The translations under genes were made by a program, and so were the position numbers. The notes under the pieces were generated by a model. That model saw only the letters and a list, made by a program, of their open reading frames with translations. It was not told the origin of the DNA and searched no databases. Source: Impatiens glandulifera (taxonomy: Eukaryota; Streptophyta; Magnoliopsida; Ericales; Balsaminaceae). From it: DNA of 64,000 bases. The stretch is from contig NC_061862.1 in assembly GCF_907164915.1 (NCBI RefSeq), forward strand, positions 79,821,718 to 79,885,717. Direction: 5' to 3'. Below are positions 22,677 through 34,615 of this stretch, piece after piece. The first letter of the stretch is position 1. Every line of letters starts with the position of its first letter.

Positions 22677-23086
22677 GGTCTTTATTGTTTATTGTTGATG
22701 CAAATTCGTTTCTTTTCTTGCCTTTTTCTCCATCTTCTTTGATGAAGGCTAGGGTTTGATTAGTTGTTCGACGCATTTTCAGATGCTTGAGAGTGAGAGA
22801 AGCAATCGTGGTTGCTAACGGTACCAGAACATTGACAACCAAAGAAGCTGATTTCTTCATCTTCGTAGATGAAAGCTAGGGTTTGATTAGCTGCCACTCG
22901 AAAATTTCCAGATGGAGAGCTTAGGTCTTTATTTGTTGTTGTTGATGTAGATTTGTTTCTTTCCCTGCCTCCTTTCTCCATCTTCTTTGATGAAGGCTAG
23001 GGTTTAATTAGTTGTTCGACGCATTTCCAGATGCTTGAGAGTGAGAGAAGCAAACATGACCAGAACATTGACGGCCAAAGAAGCCA
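22677..23086. repeat. Direct duplication inside the Helitron
   Basis: Two copies (about 22677-22850 and 22923-23086) share GGCTAGGGTTTGATTAG, GACGCATTTTCAGATGCTTG and AGAGTGAGAGAAGC. A shorter third trace (GAAAGCTAGGGTTTGATTAG) lies between them. The AGGGTTT-type leader resembles plant gene 5' regions, so this may be a captured and duplicated promoter/leader. I do not recognise a protein. Confidence 0.7.
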
Positions 23087-23284
23087 ACATGCAAATGACA
23101 TTGGCAGCGGATGTCCATCTCAGAACGAAAAACTGGGCTTAAGTTAGGTTTGAATCCTTTCTCTTTACATAGTAGTTTAGGTTTTTCTTAATGTTTACAA
23201 GTCTATTGGAAGGTTTCAATGCTGAATATACAATAACATTTTTGCTAATTATCAAACATTGGGAATGAATGAGAGAAGAAAAAT

Positions 23285-23640
23285 GCCAATTTTTGGGTTA
23301 ATTCAATTTCAGGGTTCTCAGTCTCTGTTGATACAAATACAATAAACTTTCCTTTGGAGTAACATTGTGAGAATAAGAACTGCAAATTAATTAGACTTAC
23401 TTCAATTTCAGGATTGTCAGTCTCTGCATCTGTTGATACAAATACAATAAACTTCCCCTTTGGACAACATTGTGAGAATAAGAACTGCAAAACAGATACC
23501 TACACAAGCAACCACATATGCTTTAAATGAGATAGTCTGTAAATGATGTTTGGAAAAATATTGCGAGAATAATAAGTGCAAAGCACAAACAACCATATAT
23601 GCTTCAAATAAGACAGTCTTCAAGTGCTGTGACGACAATA
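23285..23640 (-). repeat. Tandem blocks of unknown origin in the Helitron
   Basis: Units of about 120 bp share TTGATACAAATACAATAAAC and ATTGTGAGAATAAGAACTGC (near 23320 and 23430), with a weaker third unit near 23550. Translated on the minus strand they give KGKFIVFVST twice in short open frames. This could be a duplicated exon, but I do not recognise it. Confidence 0.5.
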
Positions 23641-25311
23641 ATTACCTTGAATCATCTCTCATTACATAGAAGCTTAAGTTTTTATTTGTTGTTGATGATA
23701 TAGATTCATTTATTTTACAAGTCTATTCAGCAATGTTATTGGGATGTTTATTGGGTTTAATTGATTGCACAAAAAGATATATTCACAAAAAGAGGATGAT
23801 AATGTAGATAATAGTTATAATCCTCGAATGTGATTGGGTGATTCATTATTATGCATATTGCTCTTGCAACTTTTCCAACTTTTCTCATCTGAAACACAAT
23901 AAAAAAAACAATTAAAATTGTTTTTTTAGGAAAATGCAGATACAAATAAAAATAATGTTATATCAACAATAAAGTCTTGAAGATGGTGATTAAGAATGGT
24001 AAATCAACAGAAACTTGGAAGGAATAATGGCTTGATAGTTATTATTTGATGTAAGTTATCTTGGAAATTTTGTTATGTGTTTAATTATGTTACTAGGATT
24101 ATATTCTATTTGTTGTCTTGTCTAATTTTTTTTGGGTCAGAATTATAAATTAAAAGTTAATATATTAGGATTTTGTCTTGTCTAAGTTTTTTTTTTTTTT
24201 TGTCATAATTATAAATTAAAAGTTAATATATTGGGACAATGATATTTTTTATATAGAGTTTTGCTTTATTTTTATTTTACCTTTAAAAGGTTTAACTTTA
24301 TATTGTTTAATTTATTATAAAGAATATTTAAAATATATCATAATAAAATATAAAGTTTATTACTATAAAAAATGTTTAAAATATTTCATATAAATTTTAA
24401 AAATTATTAATTAAGTATAATGTAAAGATAAGGTAGTTTATTTTATTTTATATTTTGTTTTAGTTAGATTGCTATATAAATCGATTTCAATTTAGTTTAA
24501 TTAAAATTATAGTTTTTTTTAATTAATTTATATTCCATAATTAAAGTCAATAATTTATTATATATTCAAAGATTTGTGATATATTACCATAATATTTTTA
24601 ATTAAGATACTAATCACAATTATCAACTAATAACTACTAATTATTTAAGATAAAATAATATTTTATTTATTATTAACTAACATAATATATATGGTAAAAA
24701 TCTTAACTCTAAAGAAATTAAGGTGATTCATACGTTGAACATTAAAATCTAACTTAACAATTAATAATAAAATGGAAGTTTACATTAAAATCTAACTTAA
24801 CAATTAATAATAAAATGGAAGTTCACGTAACCTAAAATTATGGTTATCCGAATGAAATAGCCTTCACCAAAATGTATAAGGATTAGTTATGCTAAAATTT
24901 GAATTTATTGGGAGAACTCAAAATAAAGTTATAAAATATCGATGATATTTGTATAGGAATTCAAAATGAATTTTGTTATTTTTATTTTAAGTAAGAAAAA
25001 TATTAGTCGAATTTTTTATATGTTTTACTCTTTACACTTTAAATAATATTTCTAGCAATTGTGTCATATTTTATTTAGTTGATTGAGTTGGTGGTTATAA
25101 AATAATTTAAGAAAAATAATTAATATAAAGTTAATATTAGTCAACGATTTTTATATATTTTATTAGATATATTTATCTTAACTTAAATGTTTGGAATGAA
25201 TTATCAATAATAAAATTATTTGTTTGATTTATTTTATCGATTCAATCATGCAACGCATGAGAACCACCCTAGTGTATTTAATGTTAAATACTTGTGGTCA
25301 CCACTAGAGTT

Positions 25312-25794
25312 TAGGGCTAAAAACGAGTCGAATTGAGTGGTCTACTCGAACTTGAGCTTAAAAAATATTAAATATTAAAAAATATTAAATAGCTCGAACT
25401 CAAACTCAATCGAGTACTAAAATTAATACTCGAACTCAAATATATAAGTAACGCTCGAGCTCAACTCGATTAGTCTAATATTTAACCGAGCTCGAGTTCA
25501 AGCTCGATTTCGATTAGCTCAAGGGTTCGACTCGTTTCGAGCTTCGAACTCGGAAAATTGAGATAATTTAAAATTTTAATAATATTATAAAATATAAATT
25601 TGAAAATATAATATTTATTTTCGAGTAGCTCGACGAGTACTCGAACGAGTTATATAAATACTCGAACTCGGCTCGATTATATAATGAGTTGAGCTCAGTC
25701 AACGCTCAAACTCGAGTTTGACCGAGTTTGAGTCGAGCGTTGACTGAGCTACTCGCGAGTAGCTCACGAAATACTCTGTTCATTTTCAGCCCTA
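25312..25794. mobile_element. hAT-like foldback MITE
   Basis: The ends TAGGGCTAAAAACGAG and the complement of CATTTTCAGCCCTA are inverted repeats. The inside is full of CTCGAACTCGAG-type palindromes, so the whole 483 bp can fold back on itself. Such TAGGGCTGAAAA ends are common in plant hAT-type MITEs. No 8-bp target duplication was found. It begins 40 bp after the Helitron end. Confidence 0.6.
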
Positions 25795-25858
25795 ATCGGT
25801 AATTACCACCAATAATAATATAATAGAAAAATATATTTTTAATACAATTAGACTTGTT

Positions 25859-26144
25859 GGGGGAATTGGATGAAATGACTCTAATAATTGCCTTAATTGC
25901 GCAAATGATCAACGCCTAATAAAAGTTGCGCAAATGACCACTTCCTATTTTTCGAATAAAAATACCCCGTCGCGTAACGCGACAGCACACTCGACGAATT
26001 AGGGTTCCGTCACGTTATGCCATGCGACATGAGTATTTTTGTCTGAAAAATAGAAAATGGTCATTTGCAAAATTTTTATTAGGCGTTGGTCATCTCCGCA
26101 TTAAAGTCAATTATTATTATTAAGGTGATTCCATCAAATTTATG
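25859..26144. mobile_element. MULE-type MITE with 8-bp target duplication
   Basis: A 286-bp element is flanked by the perfect repeat GACTTGTT (25851-25858 and 26145-26152). Its arms of about 110 bp are inverted repeats that share CAACGCCTAATAAAA and GCAAATGACCA. The outer end (GAATTGGATGAAATGAC) resembles the end of the 7.3-kb MULE (GAATTTGAGGAAATGAC), and the centre has a GCGTAACGC palindrome of the same kind. It has no gene. Confidence 0.85.
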
Positions 26145-26665
26145 GACTTGTTTTATATTATTTCTTACTTTATTTTTATTTTCTAGGTAGAACTAGATAT
26201 ATAATTTCTTATATTTAATAAATTAAATCTTATAATTATTTTTTTAAAAAATAAAAATATATAATATTCATAACTCAGAAGATAAATTTTTAATTATTTT
26301 GTAGATTCAATCTCTATTTAACTTATTTAGAATATTCTATAAATAATTTAAAATTTGGTTTTATTGTATGATTGAATTTTATAAATACTTTAGGTAAGAT
26401 TCACATTAATCGAGGATCATTAATCAGATAAATTAAGTTTTTAACTCAAAAATACAAAAATTTAATTGATGTGTTTATTTTATTTTAATGATCAATTCAA
26501 AGCTTCTGTTACCGAACATGGTGTTCCTCTATTGCGGACCAATCAGATTTCAGCAACATTATTATATTAATAAATCAATGGTCGGGTTGAAAAGAAGAGA
26601 GAGAACTGAAATCTGGATTTCATTCCGGGTTCAAACGAAGCGCCATATAAAACGAACTAAAGAGA
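26145..26665. other. Gene-free AT-rich DNA
   Basis: I see no coding region, RNA gene or clear transposon end in this stretch. It borders the palindromic repeat array that starts near 26666. Confidence 0.6.
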
Positions 26666-26940
26666 GGCGCTATTGAGTGAAGCATCCTTCGCTTCACTCG
26701 CCATGTAAAACGGAATAAAGAGACGCTATTGAGTGAAGCGTCCTTCACTTCACTCGCCATGTAAAACAAAATGAAGAGATGCGCTATTAAGTGAAACATC
26801 TTTCACTTCAATCACCATGTAAAACAGAATGAAGAGAGACGCTATTGAGTGAAGCGTCATTCGCTTCACCACTCGCCATGTAAAACGGACTGAAAAGAAA
26901 CGCTATTGAGTGAAGCGTCCTTCGCTTCACTCAGTTTATA
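26666..26940. repeat. Array of about 62-bp palindromic repeats
   Basis: Five copies of a unit with GCTATTGAGTGAAGCGTCCT, TCGCTTCACTCGCCATGTAA and a GAATGAAGAGA tail. Each contains a near-perfect inverted repeat AGTGAAGCG/CGCTTCACT around a 5-base loop. Divergence between copies is moderate. Confidence 0.9.
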
Positions 26941-27048
26941 TGCCTATAAGTTAATGTAAAACCTCCAACACAATAATGTAAATACCTTTAAGCGTTCGTA
27001 TAAAAAAAATTATTCATGCATGTATGTAAACCCTATTGGAGAATTAAA

Positions 27049-27290
27049 ACAAGCGCGCTAACTAGTGAAGCTGTCTTCATTTCTGTTTTTACAAGCGCAA
27101 CCTAGTGAAGCTATCTGCTTTTCTGATTTTGCAAGCGCAACCTAGTGAAACTTTCTTCTTTTCTGATTTTACAAGCGCAACCTAGTGAAACTATATGCTT
27201 TTATGATTTTACAAGCGCAACTTAGTGAAGTTATCTTCTTTTTTAATTTACAAGTGCAACCTAGTAAAGTTATCTTTTTTCAGTTTTAAT
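27049..27290. repeat. Array of about 43-bp CAAGCGCAACCTAGTGAAG repeats
   Basis: Six imperfect tandem copies of CAAGCGCAACCTAGTGAAG followed by a T-rich spacer. The core GCGC..CTAGTGAAG relates it to the 62-bp array just upstream and to the arrays at 32.3-33.2 kb. Confidence 0.85.
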
Positions 27291-27428
27291 TTATGTAAAG
27301 CTAAAATCACTGAATGAAGGATTAAAATAAAATTTTCCTGTTGCAATCCCACTCTCTCTCTCTCTGATCATCTTTAAACTTTGAAACCCTAGTGTTATTC
27401 TTCTACGCTACAAAGATTTCTTATAAAA

Positions 27429-30290
27429 ATGTCACAAAACAAAGGCAACAACATGCCAATGGATACTTACAACGCCCGAGAGCTCGTCTTGGCGGTGTGT
27501 AACAGCATAAATGAAACCGTCTCTATATCCAACGACAACGTCGATGATAAATTGTAGATGCAGTTTATTTTGATTCATATTTTGTTTCTAGTATTTTCAT
27601 TACTATTACACCAGTTTGTTCCATTTATTTTGTAAAATACTGATTTTTGTTCTCTCGCTGAAAATTTTGTGTTGTAGGGTTATTATGAATCAATATGAAA
27701 AAAAGAGGAAGACGAAGTCATCGACTGATAAATTAGTTTCTATTGTTGCTTCTACAACTACTGATACTGCTATAGCTACACCCCTCGATCAAGAATGACC
27801 ACTTTCTCCCAAAACCAGTAAAATGAAACTAGTATTTCAAACAAGATCATCCCTTAATGGCCTTTTCAACATTATTCAAAAACTTAGTATAGAAGATAAG
27901 GAAGCTGTGAAGGAAATCGGGTTTGGTTCTCTTCTTATATTGGGTGTCTCCAAGTGCCCTGTTCATTTTTCAAAACACGTAGTCAGAATTTTCGACCACG
28001 AGAAGAGTTCTCTGGTATTGGCCAATGGTGATCACATCCTTATCGATGAAGACTTTGTCCAGTTCGTGCTGAACCTCCCTAGAGGGCCAATAAATATAGT
28101 TGAGTTCATTGGGATCGGCATACATGACCCTAACTATGATTCATTTTTGAGGGCTTGGAGGGTTAGATAGAGCGTAAAGGAATCAACTTCAGCTCCTGAA
28201 ATAAATGTTATGATACCCAACATATTAAGTAACACAAGTACAAGCAACGATTTCAAAATCGACCTCGTTGTCTTTGTTGTCTCAAGTTTTTTATGTCTAG
28301 TTCAAAATTCACGAGCCAGGTAAACATTTTTTAAAAATCTATTGTATATCTATTTGTATTTGTATGTGAATACTTACACATGTATTATATTAATTCAGGT
28401 TTAAAATTCTCAAATCCTTAATGGATGTTAAGAACATAAAGAACCCGAACTGGTGCAAATTCACACTAGAAGGATTGGTTGACACTGTTCGAAGATGGAA
28501 AGTAAATGATACAAAAGGAAAAAAATCATATTTTGAAGGACCTCTAACATTTTTATTGGTAAATATTCTATTCACTAATAATTACTCTCTTATATATGTT
28601 ATATATATATATGAAATATTCACTAACATGTTTCCCTTTTCTTTCAGATGCGCTACCTAGATGTTGTTTTTGTAAATGGTGTACGACATCCTTATCAAAG
28701 GCCTTTTCCAATCATCTCTTGCTGGGATGCCACCACAATATTAGATATTAGCATGTTAGAATCTCGAGCAGGTGGTTTTGGATGTGGGAGGGCAAGGACA
28801 CGTCTACTAGTTAACGAAACGAACCTGAGATTCCAGTTTATTTATTGGAATTACCTGAACACGAGATAAAGGTATTGAATGAACAAATTTACTTACATTT
28901 GTCTATACTTTCATGTTTTTGAGACTAATAAAGTATTGTATTTATAATCTACAGATGTTAACATTCAAAGTCTACCAAACTTTTAAAGATATGGCACACA
29001 AACTGTTATATCTTTTGGGCGAGTTGGAGAAACACAACATCGATCCTAAGACTTTTTTTAGTCCGGTTTCCTGAATCTGATAGAGTCAAAAATGTTCAAT
29101 AAACACTTGAAAGTGAATGCAGAGGATTGTGTAAATAGGGAAGATCCTCCAAAGAAGGCAATTGGGAACACTTTAGATAGTGAAGGCGTGAAAATTAATA
29201 GTCTTCTGATTTAAGACCCCTATGAGGATTCAAATGCAGACAATGAAGATAGTCCAGCACACTCTGTTAAATGGAATGATTCGGACGAGGAATTTGAAAC
29301 TTGTTAAGCTTCTGAAGCTATAATGAATCTTCTGAAGATGAAGATGAGGAGGGATGCGTCAATATTAGAGACTATCCGAAGAGGAAGATCACCAAAATCC
29401 CAGTGCGCCTTCAATCCCCCTACATGAAAGTCGTGTCCAATAAGTTGGGAAAAATAACAAACAAGAAACAGAGATTGGCCCATTTTGTTTTTTCTGAAGA
29501 CCTAGATGAAAGGTAAGTAAAGCAAGTTTTTCTCAATTAAAAATAACAAAGTAGTTATGTTCTAAATTAATGTGCTTTGTAGGGAGGTACTCTTCAATGG
29601 GTTTCCCAATATAGCCCGTGCCCTATTTCAAAAAATGAAAGAAAAAAAAGAAGTTGTGAGTGAAGTAGTGGACGCATGGGCCCGTATATTGCACTCAAAA
29701 TTTAGGAGGTTTATAAAGAATGAAAAACGAATAATTTGTTTTTCTACATCATCATATGTAGGTGCTTCACTTGGTTTTGTGCTATGTATTGCTCAATGTT
29801 CATAACATTGATAATTTAGAATTTATTTGCAGGTTAATATGCAATTTGATTACACATTATTTGCATCTACACTTAAGGAATAACAGAAGAAGACATAAAA
29901 AATGCTGACCTGGTATGTAAACCATTCAAATTAAGGAATTTCGTTTATGCTTATATACAATAATATCCAACAATTCTTCTTTGTATTCTTTTTACAAATA
30001 TTCTTACCGATCCTCCATAGCGGGCATTACTATGTTGTATGTACAATATGTCTGTTTCGAAAATCGAAATACTAGACAACACCGGAATTCCGCGTGGTAT
30101 TACATTTATGAGTAAGTATACCGGTATAAGAACACATATGACAAATTTTGTTTCTTTTTTGAGAGATTTAGGCCTACTAGAATTAGCTAATAAATTAGAA
30201 TCAATGAGGTTGACTTCTGTTAAGCTTAACCTGTTGTGGTATTTATTGTACGAGGCATATGGAAACTTATAGAGGAGACTGAACTAACTG
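27429..30290 (+). pseudogene. Decayed Ulp1-like transposon gene, second type
   Basis: Fragments in several frames make up one gene. They are an N-terminus at 27429 (MSQNKGNNMP), a conserved block with EIGFGSLLILGVSK and FVQFVLNLPRGP (27823-28170), WCKFTLEGLV and EGPLTFLL (28421-28560), MRYLDVVFVNG (28648-28700), a domain before the protease with VVDAWARIL (29665-29695), and an Ulp1 catalytic domain. In the last, GHYYVVC (about 30022) gives the His, KIEILDN the Asp, and CCGIYCTRHMETYRGD (about 30230-30277) the Cys region. These match the transposon-linked plant Ulp1-like family whose hallmark is DCGV..MRHMETY. Stops (such as after FLRAWRVR) and frame changes break it throughout. It differs in sequence from the Ulp1-like gene of the MULE. 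Confidence 0.72.
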
Positions 30291-31009
30291 GGATATTGAC
30301 ATCACTAATTCCAATGTAAGTGTTAAACATATGTTCTTCATTCACACTTTTTTTTATTGATTTGCTTATACTTTCTCTTGTTGTTTTGAAAGCCGAAGAA
30401 GCTTTGAGCACACTCAGGATAAACTATTTGTACATAATTCTTATGTCAGACCTGAATGCCAATAAGAGCAACTTAAAGAATTCACTTAGATTAAGATAAG
30501 AGTTGTATAAATGAATTTGAATAATTATATTTCAAATTATGCACTCATTTTTTATGGTGATAATAGTTTTTCATATTGTTGTTGTTTGTTTTCTTATGAT
30601 TCACTTATATGATAATAATATAAGAGTGTACATTTCATGTAACGCTACTACCGAACTGAGGTAAAAACATTAATACATTAATGTAAAATCATTTATTCCT
30701 TTCATGTAACACCACTACCGGACTAAGGTAAAAAAATTAATACATTAATTTAAAATTATTTATTCCTTCATGAACATGCGCTACCTAAAGAAACTTGCTT
30801 CACTTATATTTATATGAAATAGTGAACAAGCAAACAAACTCGTCTCTTCATCTTCCCTCTCGCCCCTCTCACTATCATTAAATAGTCTCTCTCTTTGGAC
30901 TCATTCCCTCTCAAGTCTCTACCGGAAAACAAACCAAACATGTTGATCTGCTACCTTATTCTTTTCATTTAGTGAGTGAATCATAGTAATATAGGAGCAA
31001 GAGATGTCT

Positions 31010-32130
31010 GTTTTATTAGAACAACAGTTGGAGTGATACGTAAGTCTGATCATAGAGGACCCTAACACATTTGGTGCCTATGATGTAGATGAGATTCTAC
31101 CGCTTATTCGCATAAATCTTGACGGAGCGCTGATGGCCCGCATGAAGAGCAAATGTAAACCCAGAAATTTGTTCTTTTATCATTGGGGACATGCACATCT
31201 GCCCGACGATTGAGAACTTTCAAGCAATCCTTAGGTGTCGATCTGATCAACTCATGGTTCTATTCTCTAACGATCCTCTACCTCAATTTCCATTCGAGAT
31301 TCTCTATAACTTCTATGGTTGTACAATGTATGACGCTGCATTGTTCACCATTGATGATAGATTTATCAATATGAGACACCTAGACGATTTCATTTGGCGT
31401 GTATAAGGAGTAGATAGGACCATCAACCACATACAAAGCAAACTATTCACGCTGGTGGTTTTGGATCATTTTTTGTGTCCGGCTGAAGGTCGACAACCTT
31501 TGGATAGTCTCCTCGGGGTATTCTTGATCTAATGGGAAATGTCTACGGGTTGGTTGACCTTGTACTCTCTAAGACACTCATTGGTCTCCGCGACTTTGTT
31601 CCAGACCCAACTTCCTATTCATGCCGAGGATCACCTTTGGTCTTATACCTCTAGTTGTTGGACAAATTGCATATGTTGCCCCTTCAACTACTTACTCTTT
31701 CTTTGCGAATCTTTAGTTGCAAAGGATGGCTGGAGTCAGATATGGCAATACAATTCTTGATGATCACCCAATTCGCTTCATTGTCCCATGGTATCTCTTT
31801 ATTACCATGATGTACGAGATGGGGGTGCTCCATTCATCATTGTGTTGGGACTAGATGAATCTACCTCCTACTGTACCGTAGTCATATTTTGACAATTTGG
31901 CCTGCGCAACGCCCTTCCTTAGAAAGAACTCATTCCTCCTCCGTATATGAGTCTTATTTCTCATACTCTTTACTTGACGTACCCATCAAGAATGGTACTT
32001 GATCGTACAGTTCAATTCACCGCTCGATGGATCAATGCTGTAAACGTAGCCAAGTAGCTCTATCTTCCACCTATCGTCGAACAAGAAGTCGTAGCGATGA
32101 CAGGACCGTATGCCGAGTCAAGCTCTGATA
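31010..32130 (+). pseudogene. DUF7745 / plant-mobile-domain-like remnant
   Basis: Broken frames from about 31010 contain DVDEILPLIRINLDGALMAR, then HICPTIENFQAIL after a frame change, later SNDPLPQFPFEILYNFYGC (31290) and, in another frame, LVDLVLSKTLIGL (31560). The PTIENFQAIL block and the helical repeats fit the plant DUF7745/mobile-domain family, which is usually found in or beside transposons. Several stops make it a pseudogene. The assignment comes from pattern memory and is not firm. Confidence 0.4.
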
Positions 32131-32337
32131 CAAAGTAGGTCTGATAAGAATTTGGTTGATTAATTTATTTATGTACAACTGCTTTACTAGATGTGTATGA
32201 ACTGTTTTTGTGTACACAAATGAAATCAAATTTTATAAAGTATGAGATTCATTATCATTATCAATTAAAATATATGTTTGTCATTTTCATGTAAAAGTAA
32301 TTATGCTTTCATGTAAATTATGTTACACTACAAAAAA

Positions 32338-33230
32338 GATTAAACAAGCGCTATCGAATGAAGATTGCTTCACTAGTTAGTTAGTTATAGTGAACAAACG
32401 CTAGCGAATGCAATTGCTTCACTAGTTAGTTAGTTATAGTGAACAAACGCTAGCGAATAAAGATTGCTTACTATTAGTTAGTTAGAGTGAACAAACGTTA
32501 GCGAATGAAGATTGCTTCACTAGTTATTTACAATGAACAAACGCTAGCGAATGAAGATTGCTTCACTAGTCACTCCAGCTATCATGATAATTTTCACATC
32601 GGAGGACGAGTCTTTATGATAAGACTAATCACTTTTCCAACTGCTACCATCCCACCATCAATGGTCAGTCTGCATTAATTAATTTATTATATATTTCAAT
32701 TACTTTTTATTCATTAAATATAAGTTTGTTTTACACCTATCGTTAATTAATTATATAACACATTAAATCGAGTTTCACTTGCTTCACTGATTGCTTCTTT
32801 AATTATTTTATTAATAAAAATTTATATAAAACATTAAAACGTTCATGTAAAACTACTAATGCATTCATGTAAAAACATTAACGGCTTCATGAAAAATTAA
32901 TCACGGCTTCATGTAAATCCTACTCTATAGTTGGAAAGGGTGAAACAAGTGCTATCGAATGAGGCTTGTTTCACTAATGATGTTGTAACTAGTGCTACAG
33001 AATGACGTTTGCTTCACTAGTTACGTAGTTATAGTGAACAAGTGCTAGAGAATGAAGATTTCTTCACTAGTTAGTTAGTTATAGTGAACACACGTTAGAG
33101 AATGAAGATTACTTCACTAGTTAGTTAGTCACAGTGCTTTCAAAAGTTCAAACAAGCCGTAAAGAATGAAGTTTGCTTCACTAGTTACTACACGTACTAG
33201 AGAATTAAGATTGCTTTATTGTGTATATGA
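32338..33230. repeat. Arrays of GCTAGCGAATGAAGATTGCTTCACTAG repeats
   Basis: At 32338-32575 four or five units, and at 32940-33230 another five or six, contain AACGCTAGCGAATGAAGATT, GCTTCACTAGTTAGTTAG and a short spacer. GAAG..GCTTC makes each unit a small inverted repeat. The core GC(G)CTA..GAAG..CTTCACTAG matches the arrays at 26.67-27.29 kb, so these arrays bracket the Ulp1-type and DUF7745-like pseudogenes. Confidence 0.85.
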
Positions 33231-33527
33231 AGCGCCAAATTTGTTTTTACGTCTTGTCACTTCAGCTATCATGTATTTCAATTCGTAGGACGAGTCTGCA
33301 ATCTATAACATACGACCTTATCTCTTTTCCAACTGCTACTATCCATCAATTTAATATATATTTCAATTCATTTTTATTCATTATTTTATAATTTACATAA
33401 TTATATATGAAATTAAAATATATATAACAATTAAGTTTATAAGGATTCGATTCATGTCTACACACATCAATGTAAAACACAGATTAATATTTTGAAATTA
33501 GCACACATTCCTCTTATATTATTGTGA

Positions 33528-33528
33528 A

Positions 33529-33587
<59 letters not shown>
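33528..33587. repeat. (ATT)n microsatellite
   Basis: About 20 uninterrupted ATT triplets. It separates the repeat arrays on the left from an open but unrecognised segment on the right. Confidence 0.97.
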
Positions 33588-33689
33588 CAATCGCAATTTG
33601 GATGAACTACATTCCATTCCATTATAACGTTTGATAAACAGTTACATTATAACAATATTCATCTACATCTGCATTGAAGAAACTACAAT

Positions 33690-33975
33690 GAATCTCCCAA
33701 CCGACGGAGTGTCCTAAGCACTTAGGTAGATTCGCACAGCTGACGATGAGCCGGTGACATTCATATTACAGAAAAATCCTTTCCAGCACAGGGAATCTCC
33801 CAAAGTTGTCTCTTCCCATCAGAGGTGGACATGGATCATCTTCATTTGGTCGATAGTTTCGACTTCAGGTATAAATTCTGCGTAGTCACTGAAGATATTT
33901 TCCACCACAACTGGACACTCTACATCTTCATTGAAGACGTTTTCCACCACTTGAAATCTCCCAAAGAGTAGATCT
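33690..33975 (-). other. Unrecognised open segment
   Basis: On the minus strand a frame of about 50 codons reads FQVVENVFNEDVECPVVVEN and continues to IDQMKMIHVHL before a stop. The unit VVENVFNED/VVENIFSD occurs twice, so it arose in part by duplication. I do not recognise it, and it may be a captured exon fragment. Confidence 0.3.
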
Positions 33976-34178
33976 GAATAAAAGATCTAAAACACACACA
34001 CACCATATTCATGCTATTTTGGGTTGGGAAAGGCAACTCATGATATTTTGTGAGAAAGGAGATCTCAATTAAGCCCCCGCTTTATAAAATGAGTTAAAAA
34101 ATCGCTAACAAGTGAAACAACATCGCGCTTCTTTCATTTTTTAATAAAAAATATATAACACATGAAAACACGTGAAAC

Positions 34179-34615
34179 TTGCTTCGCTTAATCGCGCTTC
34201 ATTTATTTTATTAATAAATAATTAATTATATAACACATTAAAACGTTAATGTAAAATCACTAATGCATGGCGAAGATAAGTCAAGTTTTGTTTCACCAGA
34301 ATTTTTGGTAAATATTTAGAAAGAGAAATTAAATCGTACGAATCAACAGCTAACATGGCAGTGATAATGATGAAGATAGCTGAGGTGAGGTGATGTAAAA
34401 CTTGCTTCGCTTAATCGCGCTTCATTTATTTTATTAATAATTAATTATATAACACATTAAAACGTTCATGTAAAACCACTAATGCATGGCGAAGATAAGT
34501 CAAGTTTTATTTCACCGAAATTTTTGGTAAATATTTAGAGAGAGAAATTAAATCGTACGAATCAACAGCTAGCATGAAAGTGATAATGATAAAGATAGCT
34601 GAGGTGAGGTGACTT
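34179..34615. repeat. 222-bp tandem duplication
   Basis: Copies start at 34179 and 34401 with CTTGCTTCGCTTAATCGCGC and run to GCTGAGGTGAGGTGA. They differ at only a few positions. No reading frame is preserved. Single GTGAAG..GCTTCAC units continue to about 34860. Confidence 0.9.

Larger units (their letters stand above)
22454..25272 (+). mobile_element. Non-autonomous Helitron, 2.8 kb
   Basis: The left end, TCTATACATATATAATA, follows an A (22453). The right end is a hairpin TCATGC-AAC-GCATGA (about 25246-25260) eight bases before CTAG (25269-25272), followed by T (25273). Insertion between A and T, the 5' TC, the 3' hairpin and CTRR without a target duplication are the definition of a Helitron. 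No Rep/helicase gene is present. The inside holds duplicated, gene-like blocks (22677-23086, 23285-23640) and AT-rich DNA. Confidence 0.85.

Noticed and set aside
30039..30272. 77-codon open frame at 30.0 kb as a separate small gene
   Set aside because: It lies between the His and Cys motifs of the decayed Ulp1 domain and contains its Asp motif, so it is a fragment of that pseudogene.
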